64,000 bases of DNA. Source: Mycolicibacterium mucogenicum DSM 44124. Its GTDB lineage: Bacteria; Actinomycetota; Actinomycetes; Mycobacteriales; Mycobacteriaceae. The DNA is taken from NCBI RefSeq assembly GCF_005670685.2, contig NZ_CP062008.1, positions 5,642,001 through 5,706,000 of the forward strand. Direction: 5' to 3'. Within the stretch, counting starts at the first letter, position 1; every line of letters begins with the position of its first letter. The notes under the pieces were generated by a model that was not told where the DNA came from, made no database searches, and saw nothing but the letters and a program-made list of their open reading frames with translations. The translations under genes were made by a program, and so were the position numbers. This document shows, piece by piece, positions 25,710 to 33,880 of the stretch.

Positions 25710-27536
25710 TCATCGCCATGTCGTCACGGTGCCCGTGCCGGGTGCGCGGCCCTTGTGCTCTCTGCCGTTGTGGAAGTGCCACATCATTCGGGCACCGATG
25801 AAACAGACGCCTGAGTCGATCTTGTGGCGGGACTCGCGGTGCTCTTTTCCGACGCTGATCCCGAACTTGTTGGGGCGCCGGCGCATGTTGAGCACGTGCC
25901 GTCGGCCCATGACACCGATGCCGGTTTTCTTCGGGCCCGGGAAGTTGTGGAACATGAGCTTGTCGTGCAGGTCCGAGCTGGTGCGCTCTGCGGCCTCGGT
26001 GAAAGCCTTGAGGTGTTGGGTATTTCGCATGTCCCAGATCACGTGGTGCTGGCTCATCCCGGTTTTCACGGCGGGCATGCGGCGCAGCTGGTGGCTGTAG
26101 TCCTTGGCCCAGCCGTCGCAGTACGGCTCCCAGTACCGTTCGCCGGTATCGTCGTCGCGGGCGTCCGAGGGGTCCCACCACAGGCCCCAGACGTCGTAGT
26201 CGTCGAGCCAGTCGCGAACGGTTCGGTCAACGGCCCCGCGGTTGATCGGCAGGTTGATCTCTTTGCCACCCTCTTTGATCCGCTGGGGTGTCCAGATGCC
26301 GATCGGGAAGACCAGTCCGTCAGAGATCCGCACGCCGTTGACGGCGGTGGTGTCATCGGACTTCGACCCGTCACCGAACATGAAGATCGGTTCGCCCTTG
26401 GCCGGCATCTCGTCGCGCCAGCAGGGGTCGAATTCCTGCTCCGTGGTCCAGGCGTCGGCGCTGGCGGTGATCTGGTTGTACCACTTGCGGCGGGACTCGC
26501 TCGGGCTGTTGGAGCCGTTGACGATCGACTCGACCATCGACGGGATGTCGAGCCAGTAGGAGTCACCGCGCACCGATTCGAGGACCTCCGGAGCGGCCTC
26601 AGCAGTCAGTGGCGCTTCGGGGTGCGCTTCCAGACTGTCGAACATCAATCCGAAACTGCGGGCCTTCGCATCACGGTCCTGGGTGGACTGGGTGGCCTCC
26701 CAGGCGTGACGGACCCGCTCGGCGACGCTGTCGGTGCCGGGGCGGAACGCGTTTTCGATGTCGAGGATGCGGCCCCAGCCATCGGGAATCTTGGTCGAGT
26801 TGCCGTCGATCGCGCCGGCCAGGTCGTGGCCCTGGTTGCTGTCATTCCAGTTCTGCGGCTCGTTGCGGATGGCCTGAGTGACCGGGTTGCCTTCGATCGC
26901 CAGGTAATTCGAGGTGGCCGCCTGTATATGGCGGGTGTCGCCCAATCCCCAGACGTTGTCGCGGCCGATCTGGATGCCGAAGTGCTTGCGCACCTCCGCG
27001 GACAGCATCCACGGGAAGCACTTCATACTGTTCGCGGTCTGCGACTTGCTGACCGCAACGATCTGTATCCATGCGCCCGGATCGTCGCGGCCTACGGGCT
27101 CGCCGTCGTCGCCCCAGTGGTCGAAAATCGTTGGACCGAAAGCTCGGAATGCCGACAACCCGCACGCGAACGGGTCTTTGCCCCAGCCTTTGAGTCGCTG
27201 CAGGACAGCGGTGCGGTGATGGAGCCGGCCGTTCTCGTCGATCGAGTCGTAGTTCAGCTCGAAGCGGGCCTGCTCCGGGGTGAACTGCCAGTCCTGGCCT
27301 TTCTTGTCGCGGAGCCAGTAGCCGCACCAGCCGAGCATCTCCCAGCCGAGTGAGTGTTCGGGGAGTAGCCAGCCGCGCTGCGGATTCCAGTCCCAGGTCG
27401 GGCCGATCCGGATCGGTTCCCAGCGCCGCGGCGGCGGCGGTGCGACCTTCGGCAGGGTCTCGCGGTACCAGCGGATGATGTGCGAGTAGTCGTGCGTCCG
27501 GACAAACGCCGGCGACGCGAGCGCGGACTTTGCCAT
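25710..27536 (-). CDS. Terminase large subunit
   Basis: 608 residues. Packaging ATPase and nuclease. The Walker A region is the deviant RLKGWGKDP (residues 114-122, Lys120); FMFGDGSKSDD begins the RNase-H-like nuclease domain and RHKIDSGVCF lies near its end. Preceded by the small subunit and the 37-residue gene. Confidence 0.93.
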   Translation of the reverse strand: MAKSALASPAFVRTHDYSHIIRWYRETLPKVAPPPPRRWEPIRIGPTWDWNPQRGWLLPEHSLGWEMLGWCGYWLRDKKGQDWQFTPEQARFELNYDSIDENGRLHHRTAVLQRLKGWGKDPFACGLSAFRAFGPTIFDHWGDDGEPVGRDDPGAWIQIVAVSKSQTANSMKCFPWMLSAEVRKHFGIQIGRDNVWGLGDTRHIQAATSNYLAIEGNPVTQAIRNEPQNWNDSNQGHDLAGAIDGNSTKIPDGWGRILDIENAFRPGTDSVAERVRHAWEATQSTQDRDAKARSFGLMFDSLEAHPEAPLTAEAAPEVLESVRGDSYWLDIPSMVESIVNGSNSPSESRRKWYNQITASADAWTTEQEFDPCWRDEMPAKGEPIFMFGDGSKSDDTTAVNGVRISDGLVFPIGIWTPQRIKEGGKEINLPINRGAVDRTVRDWLDDYDVWGLWWDPSDARDDDTGERYWEPYCDGWAKDYSHQLRRMPAVKTGMSQHHVIWDMRNTQHLKAFTEAAERTSSDLHDKLMFHNFPGPKKTGIGVMGRRHVLNMRRRPNKFGISVGKEHRESRHKIDSGVCFIGARMMWHFHNGREHKGRAPGTGTVTTWR

Positions 27537-27650
27537 CTACTCGCCGCCCTCCCAGCGGCGGCCACAAAACGCGCACCACATCACCGTCACGCCTGCGAAT
27601 CGCGTTGGACGCCACCAGCTGCGGTGCTGCCGGCGGCATTCCCGCGACAT
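27537..27650 (-). CDS. Tiny zinc-finger-like protein between terminase subunits
   Basis: 37 residues; ATG 27650 overlaps the small terminase stop (TGATG), and its own stop lies one base before the large subunit ATG. Contains WCAFCGRRW (a CxxC pair) and basic residues. It may be an HNH remnant or a real accessory protein; perfect coupling favours a real gene. Confidence 0.55.
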   Translation of the reverse strand: MSRECRRQHRSWWRPTRFAGVTVMWCAFCGRRWEGGE

Positions 27651-28084
27651 CAGCCCGTCTTGCCCCAGCGCGAATTCGCGGCATCCCGCGCGCTGACCGA
27701 GCGGGGCTGCTCGCCTGCGCCGGCGTCGTCGTCGGGCAGCTTGAGCCGGGCCAAGTGACCGGCGAGGGTGACTTCCTGGTTCCGGATGTCGTCGTCGATC
27801 TTGTAGACGCGGGCCTGCAGCGGGTTCTCCACCGGCTGGCCCATCGAGCCCTTCATCATCAGCTCCGCGAACCGCGGGTGTGCCTCGATCGCGGCCTTCT
27901 TCGCGCCCAGTGCGACGACCTTGTCTGCACAGCGGCATGCCGCGTGCAGAATGCGGAGCTCGTCGGGGCGCAGGATGTACTTGCCCGAGGCGGCGATGTC
28001 GCGCCAGAGCTTGCGGCCTGCGCCGTTGCGCGCCAGGTCTGACGGTGCGGTAGGTGCTTTTGGAGTGGTCGGGGTGTCGGTCAT
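27650..28084 (-). CDS. Terminase small subunit
   Basis: 144 residues. Helical DNA-recognition subunit of the P27/actinophage type: PDELRILHAACRCADKV is the usual signature helix, and a basic C terminus (ARDAANSRWGK) follows. Binds the packaging site, probably in the adjacent non-coding region upstream. Confidence 0.85.
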   Translation of the reverse strand: MTDTPTTPKAPTAPSDLARNGAGRKLWRDIAASGKYILRPDELRILHAACRCADKVVALGAKKAAIEAHPRFAELMMKGSMGQPVENPLQARVYKIDDDIRNQEVTLAGHLARLKLPDDDAGAGEQPRSVSARDAANSRWGKTG

Positions 28085-28134
28085 CGTTGGTCCTCCTGGA
28101 ACCGGGCCACCGGCACCTCGCCGGGGCAGAATCT

Positions 28135-28446
28135 CTATTCCGCGTGCGTGCCTTCCACATCGCGGTCCTCGCGGTCGGCAGTGCGAGCGTTGAGTGCGCG
28201 GAGTGCCTCGTCCAGGTGCAGCAGGGCGGTGGCGTTGTACTTGCTGGCGAATCGCGAGTCCTGGTAGTACTGCAGCCGGTCCGCAGCCGCGGCGATGATG
28301 TCTTCGACGAATGCGCCGTTGGGTTCGCTGCGTTCGGCGCCGCGGCCGAGCGGACCGTTCTGCCAGCCGATGGCGAACCCGCGGCCGAACGTCGTGCCGC
28401 CGGCCGGGTTCCCGTTGGTGTCATTCCAGTGTTCGCTGTGAATCAC
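28135..28446 (-). CDS. Acb2/Tad1-family anti-CBASS/anti-Thoeris sponge
   Basis: 103 residues from GTG 28446 (AAGGAG eight bases upstream; the longer frame to 28560 has no support). The sequence fits the Acb2/Tad1 hairpin family: a WQNGPL-like N-terminal strand, NGA-VEDII, ADRLQYYQDSRFAS, a helix with HLDEALRALNARTADR, and the nearly invariant end VEGTH. Members form hexamers that bind cyclic oligonucleotides made by CBASS or gcADPR made by Thoeris, so that host effectors are not triggered. Family call rests on motif spacing that I read by eye; ligand is not predictable. Confidence 0.78.
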   Translation of the reverse strand: MIHSEHWNDTNGNPAGGTTFGRGFAIGWQNGPLGRGAERSEPNGAFVEDIIAAAADRLQYYQDSRFASKYNATALLHLDEALRALNARTADREDRDVEGTHAE

Positions 28447-28758
28447 AGTCACGCTCCTTTGCTTCGAGTTTTCGGCGCTGACAGCGTCGCTGCGGGCCGC
28501 TTTCTGGCCAGGGGTCAAAATCACCTTCGCTGAATTGCGTTGGTGTCCAACGAAAAACAAGCTCAGGCTGCCTGCACGCAGGTGCTCTGGTGCTAAGGCT
28601 TATCGGGCGTGCGGCGGGCCCGAGGGGGTACCCCGTGGGGTGCCGGCGGCACGTCGCGCCGGCCGCTCGCTGCCCCGCTGCGGGACGATCGCCGCCCGGC
28701 TGACGCATTCACCATGACCGTCGGCCGTTCGTCAGCGAGCGTTCACGCCTGGTTTATC
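28447..28758. other. Non-coding region before terminase genes, probable cos site
   Basis: About 310 bases without a convincing gene between divergent genes. Very GC-rich core (28600-28700) with overlapping inverted repeats around GGTACCCC/GGGGTGCC and GCCGGC. In siphoviruses the cohesive end site usually lies just before the small terminase gene. The cut position cannot be read from the prophage sequence. Confidence 0.4.
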
Positions 28759-28788
28759 GTGACAATGCGCAGGTCAGAGCGGTATCAT
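28759..28788 (+). promoter_or_regulatory. Sigma-70-type promoter for leaderless prim-pol mRNA
   Basis: GTGACA at 28759-28764, an 18-base spacer and TATCAT at 28783-28788. Transcription would begin at about 28795, the start codon itself, and no ribosome binding site is seen. Confidence 0.55.
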
Positions 28789-28795
28789 TGATGAT

Positions 28796-29293
28796 GTGAT
28801 GACGTGCTCCGTGTGTGGCCGGCGGTTCGAGTGGTCGGGACGCGGTCGTGTGCCGAGTGCGTGCGGGCAGCGGTGCCGCAAGCGCCGGTCGCGTGACACT
28901 CTGCCGGCGGTGATGACGCGTGCGCGGCGGTGGGCCTGCGCTGACGGCAAGCGCCCTGTCCGTGTCGATGGTCGACCCGCGTCAACAACCGAGCCGAAGA
29001 CGTGGACGACCTACGACCAGGTGGCAGGTCGGCCACACGGCTTCATGCTCGGCTATGGCCTGGCGTGCTGGGACCTCGACAACGTGATCGACGATGACGG
29101 TGTCCTGCACGATGATGCGGACCAGGTGCTGCGCGAGGTAGGCGATGCTGCCGTGTGGGTCGAGCGGTCGATGTCAGGCCGTGGTCTTCACGTGTTCGTC
29201 TGGGGCGATGGTGATGCGCGGGTCGGCGAGCACATCAGCTACTACTCACGTTCCCGATTCATCGTCGTCACCGGCAATCGCTACCGACGTTAG
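28796..29293 (+). CDS. Bifunctional primase/polymerase-like N-terminal domain protein
   Basis: 165 residues, GTG 28796 or ATG 28799. N-terminal CSVCGRRF and CGQRCRKR make a zinc-finger; the rest resembles the prim-pol superfamily N domain: LACWDLDNVIDDDG carries an acidic DxD motif (metal-binding acids of the polymerase site) and SGRGLHVFVWG a catalytic His. It is one of few genes on the plus strand of the prophage and has no helicase partner nearby, so it may be a stand-alone primase. Confidence 0.7.
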   Translation: MMTCSVCGRRFEWSGRGRVPSACGQRCRKRRSRDTLPAVMTRARRWACADGKRPVRVDGRPASTTEPKTWTTYDQVAGRPHGFMLGYGLACWDLDNVIDDDGVLHDDADQVLREVGDAAVWVERSMSGRGLHVFVWGDGDARVGEHISYYSRSRFIVVTGNRYRR

Positions 29294-29352
29294 TCAGCGC
29301 GGCCAAATAGCCCAAGGTTGGGCGATTTGCGGCCTGCATAACCACAGGCGTG

Positions 29353-29496
29353 TTACCAGTCAGCGCCGCATTCGCACTGGTGTGTTCCGTCGTGGTCCCA
29401 GTCGGTGTGGTCTGCGGCGAACTCACACCGGTGGACGTGGTCGTCCCCGTCGTCCATGGTGGACCAGCACGCGACACCGATGCTGGCGTAGGCCAT
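29353..29496 (-). CDS. Small Cys/His-rich protein
   Basis: 47 residues; ATG 29496 overlaps the HNH gene stop (TGATG). Contains HVHRCEF, DHDGTHQCECGADW: three cysteines and several histidines suited to bind one zinc. Its type is frequent in mycobacteriophage genomes but has no known role. Confidence 0.6.
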   Translation of the reverse strand: MAYASIGVACWSTMDDGDDHVHRCEFAADHTDWDHDGTHQCECGADW

Positions 29497-29837
29497 CAGA
29501 GTGCCCCGGGGTGTGGTTCGTGGTCTCGGTATCGCTTGGACAGCGAGCCACGTTGGGCCTTGGCTCGTGCGATGCCGGCCAGGCGCTGCTGCTCAGTCTT
29601 GTGTCCGTGGCATGGGCTGCAGACGCCCTGGACCTCCAGTGCGCTGCGCACCGCCGTGCGTTGTTGGCCTTGGGCTGCGAGTCCGTCAGGGTGATCGAAC
29701 TCGTCGATCGCACCGGTGCAGATGCCGGGATATTGGAGTCGGCAGGTCTGGTCGCGCCGGCGGACTTGGTCCTTGATGCGCTTCGGGATGGTTGAGCCTT
29801 GGCCCCAGGTCATTGGTGGCTGCCTTGTTTTGGGCAT
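29496..29837 (-). CDS. HNH endonuclease
   Basis: 113 residues. The core shows CRLQYPGICTGAIDEFDH and GVCSPCHGHKTEQQ: paired cysteines and the HNH histidine/asparagine region. HNH enzymes near the packaging genes are often needed for terminase cleavage of cos ends; here the gene lies 1.4 kb from the small terminase gene, beyond the prim-pol gene. Confidence 0.85.
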   Translation of the reverse strand: MPKTRQPPMTWGQGSTIPKRIKDQVRRRDQTCRLQYPGICTGAIDEFDHPDGLAAQGQQRTAVRSALEVQGVCSPCHGHKTEQQRLAGIARAKAQRGSLSKRYRDHEPHPGAL

Positions 29838-29916
29838 GGCTCACCGACGCGGGTCAGAGTGCCCGTTCGGCGAGGTTTGGTCAAGCACCACGGCTCCGCC
29901 GCGGCGTGTCGGCGCG

Positions 29917-30195
29917 TCATTGGTTGACCATGCGCAGTGCGCTATCGAGCAGGCCTGTCGTGACGTACGCGGGTTGACTGCCGTCTTTCGGGAACACTTC
30001 GACGACACCGTTGCGGTCGCCCGATGAGTCGATGTACATCGCTCCGACGACGAGGACATAGTCCGTGGCGACTGCTGGCGGTTCGGGGTTTCGCGCTTCA
30101 ACCAGCCGGTGGAGCTCCATCACTGCCGCGTCGAGCGCCTGGTAGGCGGCCACCGTCTCCGGTGTGCGAGGTTGCAGCTGGTCTTCATCGCTCAT
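29917..30195 (-). CDS. Conserved-type small phage protein
   Basis: 92 residues; overlaps its upstream neighbour by four bases (ATGA). N-terminal helix (AVMELHRLVEARN), then strands with DYVLVVGAMYIDSSG. No motif identifies function. Confidence 0.7.
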   Translation of the reverse strand: MSDEDQLQPRTPETVAAYQALDAAVMELHRLVEARNPEPPAVATDYVLVVGAMYIDSSGDRNGVVEVFPKDGSQPAYVTTGLLDSALRMVNQ

Positions 30196-30851
30196 TGGAG
30201 TACTCCTGCTGGTCGTTCGCAGCCCAGGTCGGTGGCCAGTTCCATGTATTGGTTGGGCGCCCAGTAGTGGCCGCAGTTGGCGCAGTCGGCGCCGAATTCG
30301 GTGACGATGCGCAGCGCGGGTGTGCGGACGTGCTCGCCTGCGCTGTCTAGGTGGTAGACGGTGTCGACGCCGCAGGCCGGGCAGGCGGCGTTCCTCCAAC
30401 GCCCGTCTTGGTCTTGGTCGCTCAGGTACTTGGTGTGCTGCTCGTTGAGCAGGATGACGATGTCGTCGCACCAGGCTTCGATGATGGTGGCGAGCCGGCG
30501 GACCTGTCGGGTTTGGTGGACGCTCCACGCCTTGTTGGCCAGTGCCTGCAACTGCTGCGTGACACTGCCGGCCCTGCCGGTGGGCCAGACGCCGACCATG
30601 AGGTTGATGTTGGACAGCATGTCTTCGGCTTCGACCCATATTGGTGGGCGCGATCGAGCGACGCCGCGGCTGGCCAAGCCCCGGTAGCTGTCGACGCCGG
30701 CGGCGAGCTGCCCGTACAGGCTCGGTTCGACGTTGTAGGCGCTGTTCAAATACTGCTCCGTCGGCTTGGTCAGTCGATCGACTGCACGGCGCAGCTCGGC
30801 CAGCGAGTCGAGGAAGTTGCCGAGTCGGGCAGTGGCAGCGGCGTTGCTCAT
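30192..30851 (-). CDS. Zinc-ribbon-containing phage protein
   Basis: 219 residues, ATG 30851 coupled to the gene before. Mostly helical, with a C-terminal domain containing CPACGVDTVYH and CANCGHYW, a classic four-cysteine zinc ribbon. Unknown role; might bind nucleic acid or a host protein. Confidence 0.72.
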   Translation of the reverse strand: MSNAAATARLGNFLDSLAELRRAVDRLTKPTEQYLNSAYNVEPSLYGQLAAGVDSYRGLASRGVARSRPPIWVEAEDMLSNINLMVGVWPTGRAGSVTQQLQALANKAWSVHQTRQVRRLATIIEAWCDDIVILLNEQHTKYLSDQDQDGRWRNAACPACGVDTVYHLDSAGEHVRTPALRIVTEFGADCANCGHYWAPNQYMELATDLGCERPAGVLQ

Positions 30852-31294
30852 CCCTGAATTCCTCCCAGCATTGCGATGATGGTGTCGTCGTCGTAGTTGG
30901 CATCGGATTGCGCTGTGCTGGTGTGTCTTTCGAGTTCGGATCGCAGCCAGGCGGCGGCTACGGCAACGCGTCGGGCGCAGCAGATTTCGTGAATGACGAT
31001 GCTGGTGTCGGACCACAGGAGGCAGGACAGCTGCGCGGTGGCGTACTCGATGTGGGCGGCGATGAATTCGTTGGTGGCTGCCTCGAGGCTGGCGATACCT
31101 GACAAGTTCAGCTCGGCGAGGAAGGCGCTGCCGACAGTCGCGACGTCGGTGTTCGGCAGCGTCCATGTTCCTGGTCCGCTGATCTCCCACCGGGGGTTAA
31201 AGTCGGGCTGGGCGCATGTAGCGCGGTCGCAATGATTGGCTGTGCTGCACCCGGCGCAGACGCACTCGCAGGCGCCCGGCTGACTATCGGTCAC
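30848..31294 (-). CDS. Cys-rich early protein
   Basis: 148 residues from GTG 31294 (GGAG eight bases upstream). Begins with a dense cysteine cluster (ACECVCAGCSTANHC, then TCAQPDF) followed by a helical domain with two adjacent cysteines (EICCARR). The cluster may bind iron-sulfur or zinc. Coupled to neighbours by four-base overlaps. Confidence 0.68.
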   Translation of the reverse strand: MTDSQPGACECVCAGCSTANHCDRATCAQPDFNPRWEISGPGTWTLPNTDVATVGSAFLAELNLSGIASLEAATNEFIAAHIEYATAQLSCLLWSDTSIVIHEICCARRVAVAAAWLRSELERHTSTAQSDANYDDDTIIAMLGGIQG

Positions 31295-31512
31295 TCGGTG
31301 GTCTCCTTCGTTCGTGGTTGGCAGGGTGTGATTCGTTCGGTGCCGTCTGGCCAGTGGCAGAACTGGTGAGGTTCGGCGCCGCACTGGGTGCAGTGGCGGT
31401 GGAAGGCTCCGGTCTCGAGGTAGATCGCGAGGACGGGACCCGTTGCGGGTCGGCTGCACCCGCGGCCGCGTCGGTAGTCGACCGGTTCGTCCGCCAGGTG
31501 TCGGCTATCCAT
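31291..31512 (-). CDS. Small zinc-binding protein
   Basis: 73 residues with HRHCTQCGAEPHQFCHWPDG, a compact CxxC-HxxxCH unit as seen in many actinophage early proteins. Overlaps the initiator gene upstream by eight bases and the next gene by four. Confidence 0.65.
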   Translation of the reverse strand: MDSRHLADEPVDYRRGRGCSRPATGPVLAIYLETGAFHRHCTQCGAEPHQFCHWPDGTERITPCQPRTKETTE

Positions 31513-32323
31513 CGCCGACCGCCCTCAGCGGTGGAAGGCCTTGGTGGGTGCACCACGCCTGGGTGTTCTCATCGACTTCGATCAGGCCGTTGCGGTCGCA
31601 GTCCAGGCAATCAGCGATCGCCTTCCTCCGGCGACGTTCGCGGTCCCCCTCGGCCAGCTCGATCGCGACGTCGCGTTCGGCTTCGGACGCCGTCCACGCC
31701 TCGAAAGTCGTTCGTGCGTTTGCGCAGTCGCCGCACTTGCCCCGGAATCCCATCGGGTGCTTGTCGCAGAATCTCGATGGAGGATCGATGGTGTGTGCGT
31801 CGGGGACCGGCTCTGGTGACGTACCCGAGTTACGTAACACCCCAAGGTTATTGGTGAATGGCTCTGGTGGGAGGAACCCACGTTCCGGTAGAAACTGCAC
31901 AGCGGTTCCGGTGGTGGGGTTATTCACAGGAACGTGGGTTCCGGTAGAACGAGTTTCAACAGGAACGGCGGTTCCGGTGGTGGAGTTGTTCACAGGAACC
32001 GTGGTTCCGGTAGAACCGTCCTTGACCGCCGCCATGACCGGAGGCGCGACGAGCCGGTAGACCGCGGCCTTGTGCGCCTTGGGGTTTGCTGCGCGGGTCT
32101 GCTCGATGATGCCGAGCGCCTTGCCTCGGTCGAGCGCGTTGCGCACGGCACGCGTGGTCATCCCGCACAGCTCCGCGAGCAGAATCTCGCCCGGGTGCGC
32201 GTTGGTGCCGTCGCCGTAGTCCGCGTACGTCTGCAGGGCGAACAGGACGGTCTTCTGGGCCGCCGTGAGTTCGGACTGCAGCACCATGCGGGCCCAGCGC
32301 CGCCGTTGGTCGTGGGTCAGCAT
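31505..32323 (-). CDS. Replication initiator-like protein (lambda O-type, winged helix)
   Basis: 272 residues. Residues about 15-95 form a winged-helix replication domain (TAAQKTVLFALQTYADYGDG, LLAELCGMTTRAVRNALDRG). Residues about 100-140 are four 11-residue repeats with core TGTxVPV. The C-terminal half has two cysteine pairs (CDKHPMGFRGKCGDC, CLDCDRNG) that may bind zinc. In lambda the O gene has the origin inside it; the DNA repeats here are at the corresponding place. Confidence 0.7.
   Translation of the reverse strand: MLTHDQRRRWARMVLQSELTAAQKTVLFALQTYADYGDGTNAHPGEILLAELCGMTTRAVRNALDRGKALGIIEQTRAANPKAHKAAVYRLVAPPVMAAVKDGSTGTTVPVNNSTTGTAVPVETRSTGTHVPVNNPTTGTAVQFLPERGFLPPEPFTNNLGVLRNSGTSPEPVPDAHTIDPPSRFCDKHPMGFRGKCGDCANARTTFEAWTASEAERDVAIELAEGDRERRRRKAIADCLDCDRNGLIEVDENTQAWCTHQGLPPLRAVGDG
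31895..32014 (-). repeat. Iteron-like 33-bp tandem repeats, candidate phage origin
   Basis: Four copies at exact 33-base steps (the shared GGTTCCGG begins at 31904, 31937, 31970 and 32003). Most copies contain the dyad GGAAC-N4-GTTCC and alternate between two versions of the linker. Also translated as 11-residue repeats. Confidence 0.75.
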
Positions 32324-32628
32324 CAGCGCCGGCCTTCCAGTACCGCCGCGGCGAACGCTGCGAGTCGTTCGAATGACACCGTCACCTGGCGGCCTAGCTC
32401 GTCAATCGCGGCCTTGAACCTTGCGATCGGGTTCGCGGCGCGACGCTGCTCGATGCCCTTGTCGATCGTGTAGACCGTGATTGTCGGGTTGGTGGTGAGC
32501 TCCGCAAAGGCGGCGAACCGCACCAATTCCAACGGCGGGTACGGCCGAAAGGCGTTGCGCCACCGGTACTGTGCGACAACCACTATGTCGCGGACGCGGC
32601 GACTGATGACGAGGAACAATTCAGGCAT
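32323..32628 (-). CDS. Small phage protein
   Basis: 101 residues from ATG 32628, overlapping the DUF4326 gene by eight bases. Basic; starts MPELFLVISRRVRDI; no recognised motif. Ends one base before the initiator ATG region. Confidence 0.65.
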   Translation of the reverse strand: MPELFLVISRRVRDIVVVAQYRWRNAFRPYPPLELVRFAAFAELTTNPTITVYTIDKGIEQRRAANPIARFKAAIDELGRQVTVSFERLAAFAAAVLEGRR

Positions 32629-32935
32629 TTGCAACCTCCAGTAGCACGTCGGCGTGGCATGGCTGATCGAGCGGGCACCAGCAGGCGAGGTCACGGCCGC
32701 GCAGCTGGCGGCGGATGTCCTTGACGGTGAACCGCACGAAGCGCCCATCACCTGACGGGTAGGCGCCGAGCATTCCCCGGTCAGGCTCGGTCAGGGTGCG
32801 TCGGAATAGCTCGACGATCTCTGCGCGAGTAGCCCAGCGGACGTAGTACTCGATGACTGTGCCGTTGGGGCCGTAGTAGTCGTGCCGTGTCCCGTGCGCG
32901 CTGATTCGACCTTCAAACTCGATTCGTTCAGGCAT
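32621..32935 (-). CDS. DUF4326 domain protein
   Basis: 104 residues. Clear DUF4326 signature LACWCPLDQPCHADVLLE at the C terminus, with Cys/His residues likely to bind a metal. Function of the family is unknown; it is common in phages. Confidence 0.85.
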   Translation of the reverse strand: MPERIEFEGRISAHGTRHDYYGPNGTVIEYYVRWATRAEIVELFRRTLTEPDRGMLGAYPSGDGRFVRFTVKDIRRQLRGRDLACWCPLDQPCHADVLLEVANA

Positions 32936-33485
32936 TGGCTACCTCACTGAATAGGTCGATCTGCACCACCGCCGGCGGATCGCCCCGGCGCTCGGCGGCC
33001 TGCCGGTTCGTCTCCGTCACATGGCAACCGTGGCAAAGGGTTTCGAGGTTCGACAGATGGTTATGACACCCAAACCCATAGCCTCGGCCTACCCGTGGAT
33101 CGATGTGGTTGACCTCCAGCCACGGCCGAGGCCCCCCGACGGCGACGAAGAGATCGACCGGGCGTTCAGTAACAGGCCAGTCGAGCCCGAGCTTGCGCGC
33201 GTCGCTGATCGATAGCACCTGCCGCCACTGCTTCGGACGTTGATCGCTCCCGTTGCCGCCGCAACGTACACACCGGTCGCCGTCACGCTGCTTTGCCGCG
33301 TTGCGCGCCCAACTCCAGTCGTGCTGACGTGTCAGTTCGTTGCTGCATTCCCGGCTGCACCACTGCGTCTGCCGACCGGTCAGCGCCTTTCCACACCGGT
33401 TGCAGACCCCGTCGATGTGGATGTATGGCAGCGCCATGCAGGTGTCGTCAAGGCCGTAGCGGTTACTAGACGCGTTGCCTGCCAT
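32928..33485 (-). CDS. HNH endonuclease with N-terminal zinc finger
   Basis: 185 residues. N-terminal CNRCGKAL and WCSREC make a treble-clef-like finger; the HNH core is LEVNHIDPRVGRGYG, LETLCHGCHVTETN. Likely a homing-type or packaging/recombination nuclease. Second HNH gene of the prophage. Confidence 0.85.
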   Translation of the reverse strand: MAGNASSNRYGLDDTCMALPYIHIDGVCNRCGKALTGRQTQWCSRECSNELTRQHDWSWARNAAKQRDGDRCVRCGGNGSDQRPKQWRQVLSISDARKLGLDWPVTERPVDLFVAVGGPRPWLEVNHIDPRVGRGYGFGCHNHLSNLETLCHGCHVTETNRQAAERRGDPPAVVQIDLFSEVANA

Positions 33486-33880
33486 CAGAGGCCCGTTGGC
33501 CCGTATCCGAGGATCATCTGCTCTACCGCGTCGCGGGCACTATCCAGCAGGCACATCCGGATGCTGTTGAAGAACACTGTCCGGAGCGGGCTGCTCTGTG
33601 CTCGAGCAAGGACAGTCAGTCGCGCGTCGAATTGCCATGGCGTAGCGCCGACGTAGATGGGGTCTCCGTGCGCGATCGCGTCGCGGAGGTACCAGTGGGC
33701 CTTCTCCAGGTCCTGTAGACCGTTCTTTCTGTCGGCTCGCCACACATACTTGACGGCGTTACCGACGTTGAACGACAGCTGCCGAGTCACGTCGATGCAT
33801 TCGAAGGTGACTCCGGCGATCGGCTGGTAGTGGGGAGGGTGGTTCACCATGTCGGCCGCGTCGCCGGTCAAGTCACTCAT
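33485..33880 (-). CDS. DUF3310 protein
   Basis: 131 residues from ATG 33880. The DUF3310 pattern is clear: MVNHPPHYQPIAGVTFECID, GNAVKYVWRADRKNG, LEKAHWYLRDAI. Found in many phages beside nucleotide and DNA metabolism genes; described as nucleotide-kinase-like in some databases, activity unproven. Confidence 0.85.
   Translation of the reverse strand: MSDLTGDAADMVNHPPHYQPIAGVTFECIDVTRQLSFNVGNAVKYVWRADRKNGLQDLEKAHWYLRDAIAHGDPIYVGATPWQFDARLTVLARAQSSPLRTVFFNSIRMCLLDSARDAVEQMILGYGPTGL

Noticed and set aside
29268..29477. 69-codon minus frame
   Set aside because: Overlaps in another frame the coupled Cys/His gene at 29353-29496, which has better start and composition.
31895..32014. Possible CRISPR array
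   Set aside because: Repeats are contiguous without unique spacers, in frame with a protein, and no cas genes are present.
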